This document shows positions 43,894 to 52,552 of a DNA stretch of 64,000 nt, one piece after another (position 1 is the first letter of the stretch; the number at the start of each line of letters is the position of its first letter). Made by a program: the position numbers and the translations under genes. Under the pieces are notes generated by a model that was given only the letters and a program-made list of their open reading frames with translations, made no database searches and was not told where the DNA came from. Source of the stretch: an uncultured Clostridia bacterium (lineage in GTDB: Bacteria; Bacillota; Clostridia; TANB77; CAG-508); the NCBI GenBank assembly GCA_947627185.1, contig CANQVF010000009.1, positions 1-64,000 on the forward strand, in the 5' to 3' direction.

Positions 43894-45099
43894 ATGATAA
43901 TAAAAATAAAATTAGAAAAAATATTAGAAATATTAATTGTATTTAGTATAATATTGGATTTAAATAGCGTTTATGCTGTTATTTTAAGAATGCATTCACC
44001 AATTAGAATTAGTTTTTTTTGTATTTTTTTCTTGTTACTACTGATGGCAATAAAAAAGACCAAAATTAAGATAAAGCTAAATACATTTTTTTTCTTATTA
44101 ATATATTTATCAGGTTTAATAATAATAAATACATTTTTGAATTTTTCTGGATTAAAAACAATAATAATATATTATTTATCAATATTTTTGTTGTTTTATT
44201 TTTATTTTTCTACATTTGGTAAGTCAGCAATTATATCAATGATTAATACTTTTATAAAAATAGTTGTGATACTATCCTTAATTTCTTTATTTTTTTGGTT
44301 CACTGCTGATTGTTTAAAAATTATAAAACCTACAAATTATTCTTATATTGATTTTGGAACTCAAAATAAAAAACCAAGAAAAATAAATTCCTATTTTTAT
44401 TTACATTTTGATACACAAAAAATAAATAATTTTTTAACAAGAAATTCAGGAATATTTTCAGAAGCGCCAATGTTTGCAATTATTATTCTTATGGCTTTGA
44501 TGTTTCAAATGTTTGAAAGTAAAATAAAGCATTCAAAGTTTAATATATATATACTTTTTTTTACGATTTTTACTACTATTACTACTACAGGAATTATATG
44601 CAGTTTATTATTATTTTTCTTCTATATAATAGCAAAAGAAAAAAAATATTTAATATTTAAGCAATTGAAATATTTTATAATTCCAGTGATTGCTTTAATA
44701 TTCACTATATTATTTTATAATGTCATGGAAGAAAAATTTTCAACATTATCATATTCTAATAGGATATTAGATTATAAAAATGCATTTAATGTTTTTATTC
44801 AGAATCCTATTTTGGGAAAAGGAATAAATCATGATCATTTTCATGAATGGAATAAATACGGATATGGCTACAGCAATAGTATTTCAAAAATAATAACAGA
44901 TGGTGGAATATATTTATTATCATTTTTTTTGGTAGCTATTTTAAAAGCTATACGATATGGAATGATTTATAAAAATAATAATATTATTTTTATGTCAATT
45001 ATGTGCGTTATTTTTTCAATTTTTATAATTTTTGTACATAATATTCTGTCTATATTTTTACTTGCAATATCATATTCTTTGAGAAAGGAAAATACATGA
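43894..45099 (+). CDS. Wzy-like polysaccharide polymerase (O-antigen ligase/polymerase fold)
   Basis: 401 aa with about 11 TM helices and one large outer loop (~150-200) containing TRNSGIFSEAPMFAI, a typical Wzy/O-antigen-ligase pattern, and a second motif NPILGKGINHDHFHEW ahead of the last helices. It would join lipid-linked repeat units on the outer face of the membrane. Wzy proteins diverge quickly, so the name rests on topology, these motifs and the operon. Confidence 0.8.
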   Translation: MIIKIKLEKILEILIVFSIILDLNSVYAVILRMHSPIRISFFCIFFLLLLMAIKKTKIKIKLNTFFFLLIYLSGLIIINTFLNFSGLKTIIIYYLSIFLLFYFYFSTFGKSAIISMINTFIKIVVILSLISLFFWFTADCLKIIKPTNYSYIDFGTQNKKPRKINSYFYLHFDTQKINNFLTRNSGIFSEAPMFAIIILMALMFQMFESKIKHSKFNIYILFFTIFTTITTTGIICSLLLFFFYIIAKEKKYLIFKQLKYFIIPVIALIFTILFYNVMEEKFSTLSYSNRILDYKNAFNVFIQNPILGKGINHDHFHEWNKYGYGYSNSISKIITDGGIYLLSFFLVAILKAIRYGMIYKNNNIIFMSIMCVIFSIFIIFVHNILSIFLLAISYSLRKENT

Positions 45100-46205
45100 A
45101 AGAAAAATATAATTATTTAATAGTAGGTACAGGATTATTTGGTTCTATATTTGCTTATGAGTCAAATAAAAAAGGTAAAAAAATTTTAGTAATTGATAAA
45201 AGAACTCATATTGGTGGAAATATTTATACTGAAAAGATTGAAGATATAAATGTGCATAAATATGGTGCACATATATTTCATACTAATAGCAAAGAAATAT
45301 GGAATTACATAAATCAATTTTCGGAATTTAATAGATATACAAATTCACCAATAGCAAGATATAAAGATGAAATATATAATCTTCCTTTTAATATGAATAC
45401 ATTTAATAAACTTTGGGGAGTGTTTTCTCCAGAAGAAGCAAAGTTAAAGATCATGGAAGAGTTAAAGGCAATTACTATAGATAAACCTAAAAATTTGGAA
45501 GAACAAGCAATTAAATTAGTAGGAAAAACAATATATGAAAAATTAATAAAAGGATATACAGAAAAACAGTGGGGAAGAAAAGCAACAGAGCTTCCTAGTT
45601 TTATAATAAAAAGGATACCAGTTCGTTTTACTTATGATAATAATTATTTTGATGATAAGTATCAAGGTATTCCAATAGGGGGATATACTCCAATTATCGA
45701 AAAAATGTTAAATGGGTTAGAAGTAAAATTAAATTATAATTATTTTGACCATAAAGATGAACTAGACCAAATTGCTCAAAAAATAGTATTTACTGGGCCA
45801 ATTGATGAATATTATAATTATTGTTTTGGAGAACTAGAATACAGAAGTGTGCGTTTTGAAACAGAAGTGTTAAATATGGATAATTTTCAAGGAAATGCAG
45901 TAGTAAATTATACAGAATATGATGTTCCATATACTAGAATTATAGAGCATAAACATTTTGAATATGGAATACAACCTAAAACAGTAATATCAAGAGAATA
46001 TTCAGATACTTGGAATAAAACTAAAGAACCATATTATCCAATAAATGATGAGAAAAATAATAATCTTTATCAAAAATATAGAGAATTATCAGAAAAAGAT
46101 AGTAAATTAATTTTTGGAGGAAGATTAGGACAGTATAAATATTATGATATGGATAAAGTAATAGAGAATGCATTAAACTGTGTAAGAAAGGAGCTAAATG
46201 ATTAA
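45096..46205 (+). CDS. glf: UDP-galactopyranose mutase
   Basis: 369 aa flavoenzyme converting UDP-galactopyranose to UDP-galactofuranose. FAD-binding GTGLFGSIFAYE, IDKRTHIGGNIYTE, the KYGAHIFHTN motif, YTEKQWGRKATELP and NYTEYDVPYTRIIEHKHFE all match. Its presence predicts galactofuranose in the polysaccharide. ATGA overlap with the polymerase gene and 8-bp overlap with the flippase gene. Confidence 0.97.
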   Translation: MKEKYNYLIVGTGLFGSIFAYESNKKGKKILVIDKRTHIGGNIYTEKIEDINVHKYGAHIFHTNSKEIWNYINQFSEFNRYTNSPIARYKDEIYNLPFNMNTFNKLWGVFSPEEAKLKIMEELKAITIDKPKNLEEQAIKLVGKTIYEKLIKGYTEKQWGRKATELPSFIIKRIPVRFTYDNNYFDDKYQGIPIGGYTPIIEKMLNGLEVKLNYNYFDHKDELDQIAQKIVFTGPIDEYYNYCFGELEYRSVRFETEVLNMDNFQGNAVVNYTEYDVPYTRIIEHKHFEYGIQPKTVISREYSDTWNKTKEPYYPINDEKNNNLYQKYRELSEKDSKLIFGGRLGQYKYYDMDKVIENALNCVRKELND

Positions 46206-47652
46206 AAAAAGTATCGCAAAAAATTATATATATAATTTATTATATCAAGTATTAGTAATTATGGTACCATTAATAACAACTCCTTATTTATCCAGAGTAC
46301 TTGGGGCAGAAAATATTGGAATATATAGTTATACTTTATCTATGACGACATACTTTATTCTTTTTGGATCACTAGGTATTACAATGTATGGACAAAGAGA
46401 AATTGCTTATTTACAAGATGATATATATAATAGAAGTAAAACTTTTTTTGAAATATTAATAATGAGATTTATTACGTTAGGAACTTCTCTATTATTTTTT
46501 TATAATATATTTGTTCATAAAGGGCAGTATGCTATATATTATAAAATTTTTATTTTAGAAATTTTGGCTAATAGTTTAGATATAAGCTTTTTTTTTCAAG
46601 GATTAGAAGAATTCAAAAAAACAGTTTTTAGAAATTCTTTAATAAAAATAATAAGTGTTATTTGTACTTTTATTTTTGTTAAATCTAGTAAAAATTTAAT
46701 ACAGTACATATATATATATGTTTTATCAAATTTTTTTGGAAATATATCTTTATGGTTAAATTTATCAAATTATTTGGAAAAAGTAAAATTAAAAGATTTA
46801 AAGATACTAAAACATTTAAAACCAACAATTATTTTATTTATACCGCAAATTGCAACTCAGATTTATACAGTTTTAGATAAAACAATGATTGGAAGTATAG
46901 TAATAGATAAATCTGAGGTTGGGTATTATGAACAAGCACAAAAAATAGTAAAATTACTTTTAACAGTTGCTACATCAATAGGAACAGTTATGATTCCAAG
47001 AATGGCTAACACTTTTGCAAATGGAAATGAAAAAAAATTAAAAGAGTACATGAATAAATCATTTAAATTTGTTTTATTACTTGCTTATCCATTAATGTTT
47101 GGAATTATTAGTATTTCTAACAAGTTTGTTCCACTTTTTTACGGGATAGGTTATCAAAAAGTAATATATTTAATTTGTATCATAAGTCCTATATTAATTA
47201 CTATAGGTATGAGTAATGTTATAGGGACTCAATATCTATTACCAACGAAACAACAGAAAAAATATACAATATCTGTAACATTAGGGGCATTAGTTAATTT
47301 TATTTTAAATATTATTTTTATAAATCTTTGGCAGTCAGTTGGAGCATCTATTGCTACTGTTTTAGCTGAGCTTACTGTAACATCTGTTCAATTTTATTTA
47401 GTAAGAGATGAAATAAAAGTATTAGATGTAATAAAAAATACGAATAAGTATTTTTTATCGGCTATTATTATGTTTATAATAAGTATATTATTAAATGTTT
47501 TAATTAAAAATAATTTAATTTCTATAATTGTACAAATTATAGTTTCTTTTACTATATATTTTATTTTATTAATTATTGAAAAAGACGAATTAATGCTAGA
47601 AGGAATTGATTTAATCAAAAATAAAATTAAAAATTACAAAAACAATATATGA
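46198..47652 (+). CDS. Wzx-like polysaccharide flippase (MATE/MOP family)
   Basis: 484 aa, 12-14 TM helices. N-terminal pattern YNLLYQVLVIMVPLITTPYL and SRVLGAENIGIYSY is the standard start of Wzx/RfbX proteins, with VGYYEQAQKIVKL and SIGTVMIPRMAN in the second half. Moves the lipid-linked repeat across the membrane. Last gene of the operon. No good terminator follows directly. Confidence 0.93.
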   Translation: MIKKSIAKNYIYNLLYQVLVIMVPLITTPYLSRVLGAENIGIYSYTLSMTTYFILFGSLGITMYGQREIAYLQDDIYNRSKTFFEILIMRFITLGTSLLFFYNIFVHKGQYAIYYKIFILEILANSLDISFFFQGLEEFKKTVFRNSLIKIISVICTFIFVKSSKNLIQYIYIYVLSNFFGNISLWLNLSNYLEKVKLKDLKILKHLKPTIILFIPQIATQIYTVLDKTMIGSIVIDKSEVGYYEQAQKIVKLLLTVATSIGTVMIPRMANTFANGNEKKLKEYMNKSFKFVLLLAYPLMFGIISISNKFVPLFYGIGYQKVIYLICIISPILITIGMSNVIGTQYLLPTKQQKKYTISVTLGALVNFILNIIFINLWQSVGASIATVLAELTVTSVQFYLVRDEIKVLDVIKNTNKYFLSAIIMFIISILLNVLIKNNLISIIVQIIVSFTIYFILLIIEKDELMLEGIDLIKNKIKNYKNNI

Positions 47653-48120
47653 ATTAATTTGTATTACAAGGTATATAAAATACATAGATGAATTTATATA
47701 GATTTAAAAATATTAGATGAACAAATACAGATAAAATAAATGGAAATGTATGTTAGTAATATAGAGAAAATATTTGAAAAAGTTTGCAATGTGACATTTT
47801 GAATACCATTGGTTCTATAATATACGGCAACAGAGAAATATGTCTGAAATAATAAAATTCTTAAATAAATATAAGTCAATAAAGTAGAGCTATTTAGAAT
47901 ACATAGATTAAGAGAAAGCAAATATAAACCATTAGAAAAAGAAATGCCTAAATTTATAAAAATATTATGAAGAAAAATATCAGTAAATAATAAGGTTACT
48001 GGTATTTTTTATATTTATAAATTTTAGAATTAGATTTTTACTTATGACATATTGAAAGAGGATATCAAAAATAAATACATTAGAAATCATTTAATTATGA
48101 AAAAATAATCTATATATAAC
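47653..48120 (+). pseudogene. Degenerate stretch after the capsule operon
   Basis: About 470 bp with no intact frame. The plus strand shows short, broken coding-like runs (for example FRIHRLRESKYKPLEKEMPK) interrupted by stops and frameshifts, so it may be a decayed last gene of the operon. No parent family recognised. The minus-strand 75-aa ORF here has no SD and I do not accept it. Confidence 0.35.
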
Positions 48121-48150
48121 TTGACAAACTATCAATTGATAGTTTATAAT
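48121..48150 (+). promoter_or_regulatory. Promoter with palindromic operator of the MqsR-like/Panacea TA pair
   Basis: TTGACA, 18 nt, TATAAT. Between and touching both boxes is a perfect 20-bp palindrome (AAACTATCAA/TTGATAGTTT, 48126-48145), placed so that a bound antitoxin dimer would block RNA polymerase. Confidence 0.85.
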
Positions 48151-48191
48151 ATATTTAGTTTAAATTAACATATAATTTATAAGGAGAAAAA

Positions 48192-48599
48192 ATGCCAAAT
48201 CAAAAGGTAAATGTAGCACCGTATCGAGAAACAAAAGGAGCTGTAAAAACATTTTTATTAGAATTAAACAGAATATTAAACAATGAGAAATCTAATATTA
48301 TAATACCTTTTAGGGAAGATAAGCCTATTAAATATACTACAAAGTATTGCATGCAAACATTAAAATTTACAGCTGAAGATGTAAAAAATGAGTTAAAAAA
48401 ATTAACTGTAGATTGCTACGTAGAAACGTTAGATGATGAAAGAAATATAAAATCAAACAAATATTATGTATTTTATAAACAAATTAAAGGAAAGTTTGTT
48501 TATATAAAGGTTAAAATCGAAAGTTATGATCAATATATTGTGTTTTGCATATCTTTCCATTTTCCTGAATATCCTATAACTAATTTACCATATAAATAA
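48192..48599 (+). CDS. Putative MqsR-like toxin of a type II TA pair
   Basis: 135 aa, small and basic. The C-terminal pattern VYIKVKIESYDQYIVFCISF resembles the beta-sheet end of MqsR/RelE-fold ribonucleases (MqsR: VYLKI...VLIVSF), but overall similarity is weak. Placed first, 16 nt ahead of an antitoxin with a YgiT/MqsA-like zinc finger, behind an operator-type palindrome. That gene order is that of mqsRA and higBA. Expected action, if right, is mRNA cleavage. Activity is unproven. Confidence 0.6.
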   Translation: MPNQKVNVAPYRETKGAVKTFLLELNRILNNEKSNIIIPFREDKPIKYTTKYCMQTLKFTAEDVKNELKKLTVDCYVETLDDERNIKSNKYYVFYKQIKGKFVYIKVKIESYDQYIVFCISFHFPEYPITNLPYK

Positions 48600-48614
48600 A
48601 GAGGAGAAAAAGCA

Positions 48615-49655
48615 ATGAATAAAATAAAAGTTTTAAAAAAAGTTAATATGTTTTGTTCTATTTGTGGCGAAGAGCATGAATTAGATTTATGTGAAGAATT
48701 AGATGAAACCATTATAAAAAAAGAAAAAGTAAATTATATATGTCATTATTATAGATGTAATAAATATAAAAATGAAAATACTTTTATGACTGAAGATATG
48801 TGGAACGAATCTTTAATAAATTCATTGGACAGCTATAGAATAGAAAAAGATTTATTAACTTCAAAAGAAATAAAGAAAATAAGAAATAAATATAAACTAT
48901 CTCAGGCAGAATTAGCTTTTTTGATGGGATTAGGAGAAATTACCATTACTAGATATGAAACTAAGCAAATTCAAGAAAATAGTAATGATAGTCTATTAAA
49001 AGAAATTAATAATAATGCTATTTTTACATTAAAATTATTAGAAAATAATAAAAATAAATTTTCTAGTAAAAGATTTGAAGAGATATCAGAAAATATAAAA
49101 AATATAATAGATAGTGAAACAATTTCTTATTTAAAACAAGAGGAAATAAAAGCTAAGTATGTTAAATATGATAAAAAATCTTTAGAAAATGGAAATTGTA
49201 TTTTAAATATAGAAAAACTTAGTAATGTTTTAGGATACATTACTAAAACTATGAAAAGTGTAAAAAAAGTAGTACTAATGAAACTATTATGGTTTATTGA
49301 TGCATATAGTTTTAAAGAATATGGAAAAGCAATAACTGGACTTGTATATGAACATAGAATTTATGGAGCTTTGCCTATAGCTTATGATGAATTGTTAGAA
49401 TTACCATCAATTAATTATGAGATTAAAATATCAGATGATGAAAAATATGAATATAAAATTTTTGCTAATAAAGACTATAAAGTAGTAGGTTTATCTAAAC
49501 AAGAAAAGGAAATTATAAATAAAGTAATAAATAAATTTAAAAACTTTAAAAGCCATGAAATTGCTGAATATATGCATGAAGAAAGAGCATATAAAGAAAC
49601 AAAATCAGATCAAATAATAACTTTTGATTTAACAAAAGATTTAAGAGAATTTTAA
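48615..49655 (+). CDS. Antitoxin: YgiT-type zinc finger + HTH + Panacea (DUF4065/SocA-like) domain
   Basis: 346 aa. N-terminal zinc finger (CSICGEEHELD ... CHYYRCN, ~14-52), a Cro-type helix-turn-helix (KYKLSQAELAFLMGLGEITITRYE, ~95-120), and a C-terminal Panacea domain (~215-346; MKLLWFIDAYSFKEYGKAITG). Panacea antitoxins neutralise many unrelated toxins. The HTH probably binds the 20-bp palindrome upstream and autoregulates the operon. Note that a Panacea antitoxin may pair with a quite different toxin fold, so the MqsR label of its partner is not fixed by it. Confidence 0.85.
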   Translation: MNKIKVLKKVNMFCSICGEEHELDLCEELDETIIKKEKVNYICHYYRCNKYKNENTFMTEDMWNESLINSLDSYRIEKDLLTSKEIKKIRNKYKLSQAELAFLMGLGEITITRYETKQIQENSNDSLLKEINNNAIFTLKLLENNKNKFSSKRFEEISENIKNIIDSETISYLKQEEIKAKYVKYDKKSLENGNCILNIEKLSNVLGYITKTMKSVKKVVLMKLLWFIDAYSFKEYGKAITGLVYEHRIYGALPIAYDELLELPSINYEIKISDDEKYEYKIFANKDYKVVGLSKQEKEIINKVINKFKNFKSHEIAEYMHEERAYKETKSDQIITFDLTKDLREF

Positions 49656-49673
49656 AAGTATTTTATTTTGAAA

Positions 49674-49726
49674 TGAGCCCAAATTGTTAAAAAATCGCTT
49701 TTATCAAAGTTTAACGATGAGGGTTC
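49674..49726 (+). other. Imperfect inverted repeat after the TA operon
   Basis: GAGCCC..GGGTTC outer and ATTGTTAAA..TTTAACGAT inner arms. No T-run, so a weak or processed 3' end rather than a clear terminator. Confidence 0.45.
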
Positions 49727-49810
49727 ATTGTTAATTATAATAAAAAATTATTTAAATTATTATAGTTATTAAATTAGCAAAATTTTATTTAACTTTTAAG
49801 TGTTTTTTTG

Positions 49811-49839
49811 TTAACAACAGAATTTTACTGTGCTATTAT
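49811..49839 (+). promoter_or_regulatory. Promoter of the first (deleted) rpn copy
   Basis: TTAACA, 17 nt, TATTAT with TGc. Same downstream leader (TTCAAATTTTATAGTTTTAT) as the complete copy at 51010. Confidence 0.65.
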
Positions 49840-49906
49840 AATTCAAATTTTATAGTTTTATTTTTAAAATTAAATTTAAATATCTTGAAATTAAATTTTT
49901 TATCTT

Positions 49907-50389
49907 ATGACATATCGTCAAAAATTTTCAATAAGTAAAATTAAAAAAATTATACAAAAGGAAAAAAATTATAGAAAAACGATATTGATAGAAGTATTTG
50001 AACTACATATAATTGAGTTACCAAAACTAGAAAAGTTTATCAACAAGAATGAAAAAAGAGAAGAAAAGTTAATGTTATGGGCAAAATTTTTATTAAATCC
50101 AGACAGTATGGAGGAAGAAGAAATGAAAGAAAATAAAGATATAAAGAAAGCGAAAGAAGAATTAGATAAAATGAGACAAGATGAATATGAAGAGAGAATA
50201 GCAGAGCTGATGGAAAAGAAAATAATGGATGATAAAGCAAGAGAGGCATATGTTTATGAAGAAGGGTTTGATAAAGGTGAAAAAACTGCAACTATAAAAA
50301 TAGCAAAAACTATGCTTGAATCTGGAGAAAAAATAGAAAACATCATGAAAATAACAGGACTTACAAGAGAAGAAATAGAAGAAATTTAA
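49907..50389 (+). pseudogene. Internally deleted rpn copy that keeps the C-terminal (RpnS-like) part
   Basis: Compared with the complete gene at 51132, promoter, leader and everything from about codon 150 on are present, but the nuclease domain is missing. The leader is fused to the ENYRKTILIEVFELHI region. The internal start is kept: GGAGG, 8 nt, then ATG 50123, which would give an 88-residue C-terminal protein. The 160-aa frame from ATG 49907 has no SD. So it is a broken nuclease gene, yet possibly an active free-standing antitoxin. Ends in EEI instead of EDLIRKNID. Confidence 0.75.
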
Positions 50390-50423
50390 ATTTAGAAATA
50401 ATAAAAATAAAACTATAAAATTA

Positions 50424-50468
50424 AAAAATAGAGATTTGAAATTTTGTTATTCAAACCTCTATTTTTTA
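50424..50468. terminator. Terminator shared with rpn copy 2, here between rpn copy 1 and tspO
   Basis: AATAGAGaTTTGAA / TTCAAAcCTCTATT stem. The ~60-nt 3' region is the same as after the complete rpn gene. Confidence 0.85.
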
Positions 50469-50492
50469 TTTATATATTTTAATTTATAATAA

Positions 50493-50951
50493 TTATTTAT
50501 TAAGTAACCAAATAGAAAAATTTAAATAAGTAGCAAATATTATCCAAATTAAATAAGGTATTTGTAATAAAGCAGATATCTTATTTTTTTTGTAAAAAGT
50601 TTCTATCATTAAAATAACTAATATATCTAAAAGTAAAATCCATAAAAATGCAAAAAATCTCCATTTTAAAGTAAAGAAGAATATAGGCCATAATGCATTT
50701 ACAAATAGTTGAAAATAATATATTAAATTAATTTTAAAATCTACTAATGATTTGTATTCTAAAATCCCATAAGATACACCCATTAAAATATAAAGAATAG
50801 TCCAAACAATTGGAAATAATATTCCAGGTGGTGCAAATGGTGGCATTATTAATGAATTATAATCTATAGAATTTGATGTTATAAATCCTACAATACCACC
50901 TATTAGCAATGGTATAAGAATTGATTTAAAAAAAATTTTAAATTTTGACAT
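50493..50951 (-). CDS. tspO: TspO/MBR-family membrane protein
   Basis: 152 aa, five TM helices. Signature PPFAPPGILFPIVWTILYILMGVSYG in TM2-loop, and the conserved LWPIFFFTLKWRFFAFLWILLL stretch, are those of the tryptophan-rich sensory protein family, which binds porphyrins. Role in this anaerobe is unknown. It sits between two rpn copies on the opposite strand and may have been carried along with, or split by, the rpn duplication. SD AGGAGG precedes the ATG. Confidence 0.9.
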   Translation of the reverse strand: MSKFKIFFKSILIPLLIGGIVGFITSNSIDYNSLIMPPFAPPGILFPIVWTILYILMGVSYGILEYKSLVDFKINLIYYFQLFVNALWPIFFFTLKWRFFAFLWILLLDILVILMIETFYKKNKISALLQIPYLIWIIFATYLNFSIWLLNK

Positions 50952-51009
50952 TATTGAACCTCCTATAATACAGTTTATTTATGATGAATAAAAATATTCT
51001 ATATTTTTA

Positions 51010-51038
51010 TTGACACTTAATATATACTGTGCTATTAT
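51010..51038 (+). promoter_or_regulatory. Promoter of the complete rpn gene
   Basis: TTGACA, 17 nt, TATTAT with TGc. Leader copy shared with 49840-49866. Confidence 0.75.
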
Positions 51039-51131
51039 ATTTCAAATTTTATAGTTTTATTTTAAATTCAAAGTTATCTTATGACAAATCGTCAAAATTT
51101 TCAAAAAACAAAAAACACATAAGAAGGAGGA

Positions 51132-52043
51132 ATGAATATAGAAAAACACACAGCAGTTGTTCCAACAAATGATTATGTTTTTAAAAAAATATTTGGACAA
51201 GTTGGAAATGAAGAAATAACAAAAGATTTAGTAAGCTCAATAATAGGAAAAAAAATTCAAAATATCAATTTAGATGGAAACACTATATTAGAAAAAGAAT
51301 TAATAAATGGAAAAATAGGCATATTAGATATTAAAGCAACTTTAGATTCTAATATAATATGCGATATAGAAATGCAGGTTGAAAATCGAAAAGATATAGA
51401 AAAAAGACTAATGTATTATTGGAGCAAATTATATTCAAAAGGAATCAGTTCAGGAAAAGATTATATAACACTCAATAAAACAATTTTAATTCTAATAACA
51501 AAATTTGAAATGACAAATTTAAAAGAAATAAAAAAATTTCATACAGAATGGAAAATAAGGGAAAAAGATTATAGAAAAACGATATTGACAGAAGTATTTG
51601 AACTACATATAATTGAGTTACCCAAACTAGAAAAACTTATTAATAAGAATGATAAAAAAGAAGAAAAGTTAATGTTATGGGCAAAATTTTTATTAAATCC
51701 AGACAGTATGGAGGAAGAAGAAATGAAAGAAAATAAAGATATAAAGAAAGCGAAAGAAGAATTAGATAAAATGAGACAAGATGAATATGAAGAGAGAATA
51801 GCAGAGCTGATGGAAAAGAAAATAATGGATGATAAAGCAAGAGAAGCATATGTTTATGAAGAAGGATTTGATAAAGGTATAGAAGAAGGTATAAATAAGG
51901 GAATTGAACGAGGTGAAAAAAATGCAATAATAAAAATAGCAAAAACAATGCTTGAATCTGGAGAAAAAATAGAAAATATTGTAAAAATAACTGGACTTAC
52001 AAGAGAAGAAATAGAAGATTTAATAAGAAAAAATATAGATTAA
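51132..52043 (+). CDS. Rpn-family PD-(D/E)XK nuclease (recombination-promoting nuclease/putative transposase), complete
   Basis: 303 aa. N-terminal PD-(D/E)XK domain (~1-150): NDYVFKKIFGQVGNEE, LDIKATLDSNIICDIEMQV with the catalytic D and ExQ residues, and KRLMYYWSKLYSKG. Then a helical, strongly charged middle and a run of Gly-spaced turns (GIEEGINKGIERG). Rpn proteins are DNases linked to anti-phage defence. In E. coli, RpnL genes encode within themselves a C-terminal antitoxin, RpnS. The SD GGAGG is only one nt from ATG 51132, while an ATA codon six nt further has better spacing, so the exact start is open. Confidence 0.88.
   Translation: MNIEKHTAVVPTNDYVFKKIFGQVGNEEITKDLVSSIIGKKIQNINLDGNTILEKELINGKIGILDIKATLDSNIICDIEMQVENRKDIEKRLMYYWSKLYSKGISSGKDYITLNKTILILITKFEMTNLKEIKKFHTEWKIREKDYRKTILTEVFELHIIELPKLEKLINKNDKKEEKLMLWAKFLLNPDSMEEEEMKENKDIKKAKEELDKMRQDEYEERIAELMEKKIMDDKAREAYVYEEGFDKGIEEGINKGIERGEKNAIIKIAKTMLESGEKIENIVKITGLTREEIEDLIRKNID
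51723..52043 (+). CDS. Internal in-frame product of rpn (RpnS-like antitoxin candidate)
   Basis: Within the complete rpn gene, a perfect GGAGG (51710-51714) stands 8 nt before an in-frame ATG (Met198). Translation there yields 106 residues, MKENKDIKKAKEELDK onward. The same SD and ATG occur in both deleted copies. In E. coli the equivalent short product blocks the full-length nuclease. Whether it is made here is inference. Confidence 0.6.
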   Translation: MKENKDIKKAKEELDKMRQDEYEERIAELMEKKIMDDKAREAYVYEEGFDKGIEEGINKGIERGEKNAIIKIAKTMLESGEKIENIVKITGLTREEIEDLIRKNID

Positions 52044-52079
52044 AATTTTCCATAATAAAAAATAAAACTATAAAATTAA

Positions 52080-52122
52080 AAAATAGAGATTTGAAATTTT
52101 GTTATTCAAACCTCTATTTTTT
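52080..52122 (+). terminator. Terminator of the complete rpn gene
   Basis: AAATAGAGaTTTGAA / TTCAAAcCTCTATTT stem plus T's, sequence copy of the one at 50424. Confidence 0.85.
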
Positions 52123-52142
52123 AAATATTTTAGAATTTCCTC

Positions 52143-52201
52143 TTGACAAGTATTATATATCAGAGTACAATATTGACTATTATAACTTAACGGGTTATAA
52201 T
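52143..52201 (+). promoter_or_regulatory. Two tandem promoters and operator of the higBA-like pair
   Basis: Upstream: TTGACA, 17 nt, TACAAT (52143-52171). Downstream: TTGACT, 17 nt, TATAAT (52173-52201). The inverted repeat ATTATAAC..GTTATAAT (52179-52201, 7-nt gap) covers the spacer and -10 of the second, a probable antitoxin operator. Confidence 0.75.
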
Positions 52202-52215
52202 ATAAGGAGGAAGAC

Positions 52216-52542
52216 TTGAAAATTATAGAATCTAGTAATTATAAAAAAGATTTAAAAAAGAAAATTATAAATAAACATATGCATGCTGAAGAAACAAGAA
52301 TTCGAAGTATAAAAGAACTCATACTTGATTCTGAAAACTTGAAACTGCTAATGTTAAATCCATTGAGAAATATATATGGAATATCGCATAAAAAAGAAAA
52401 TTTAAAAGAAATTTATACTGCACGAGTAAATTCTAAAATAAGATTATATATGAAACCAATAGGTGAATATCCATATAATGAAATTGAAATAACAAGTATT
52501 GAGTTTTTAAAAATCGATGATACTCATTATGGTGAAGGGTAG
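52216..52542 (+). CDS. HigB/RelE-like toxin
   Basis: 108 aa, basic, RelE fold: the order NPLRNIYGISHKKENLKEIY, ARVNSKIRLYMKP, IEITSIEFLKIDDTHYG is that of HigB-type killer proteins, with the usual final DDTHYG. These cut mRNA on the ribosome. TTG start, SD GGAGG 6 nt ahead. Its antitoxin follows 10 nt downstream. Confidence 0.85.
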   Translation: MKIIESSNYKKDLKKKIINKHMHAEETRIRSIKELILDSENLKLLMLNPLRNIYGISHKKENLKEIYTARVNSKIRLYMKPIGEYPYNEIEITSIEFLKIDDTHYGEG

Positions 52543-52552
52543 GGGGTAATTT

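Noticed and set aside
47694-47921. Minus-strand ORF of 75 aa after the flippase gene
   Set aside because: No SD or promoter, and it lies in a stretch that looks like decayed plus-strand coding DNA.
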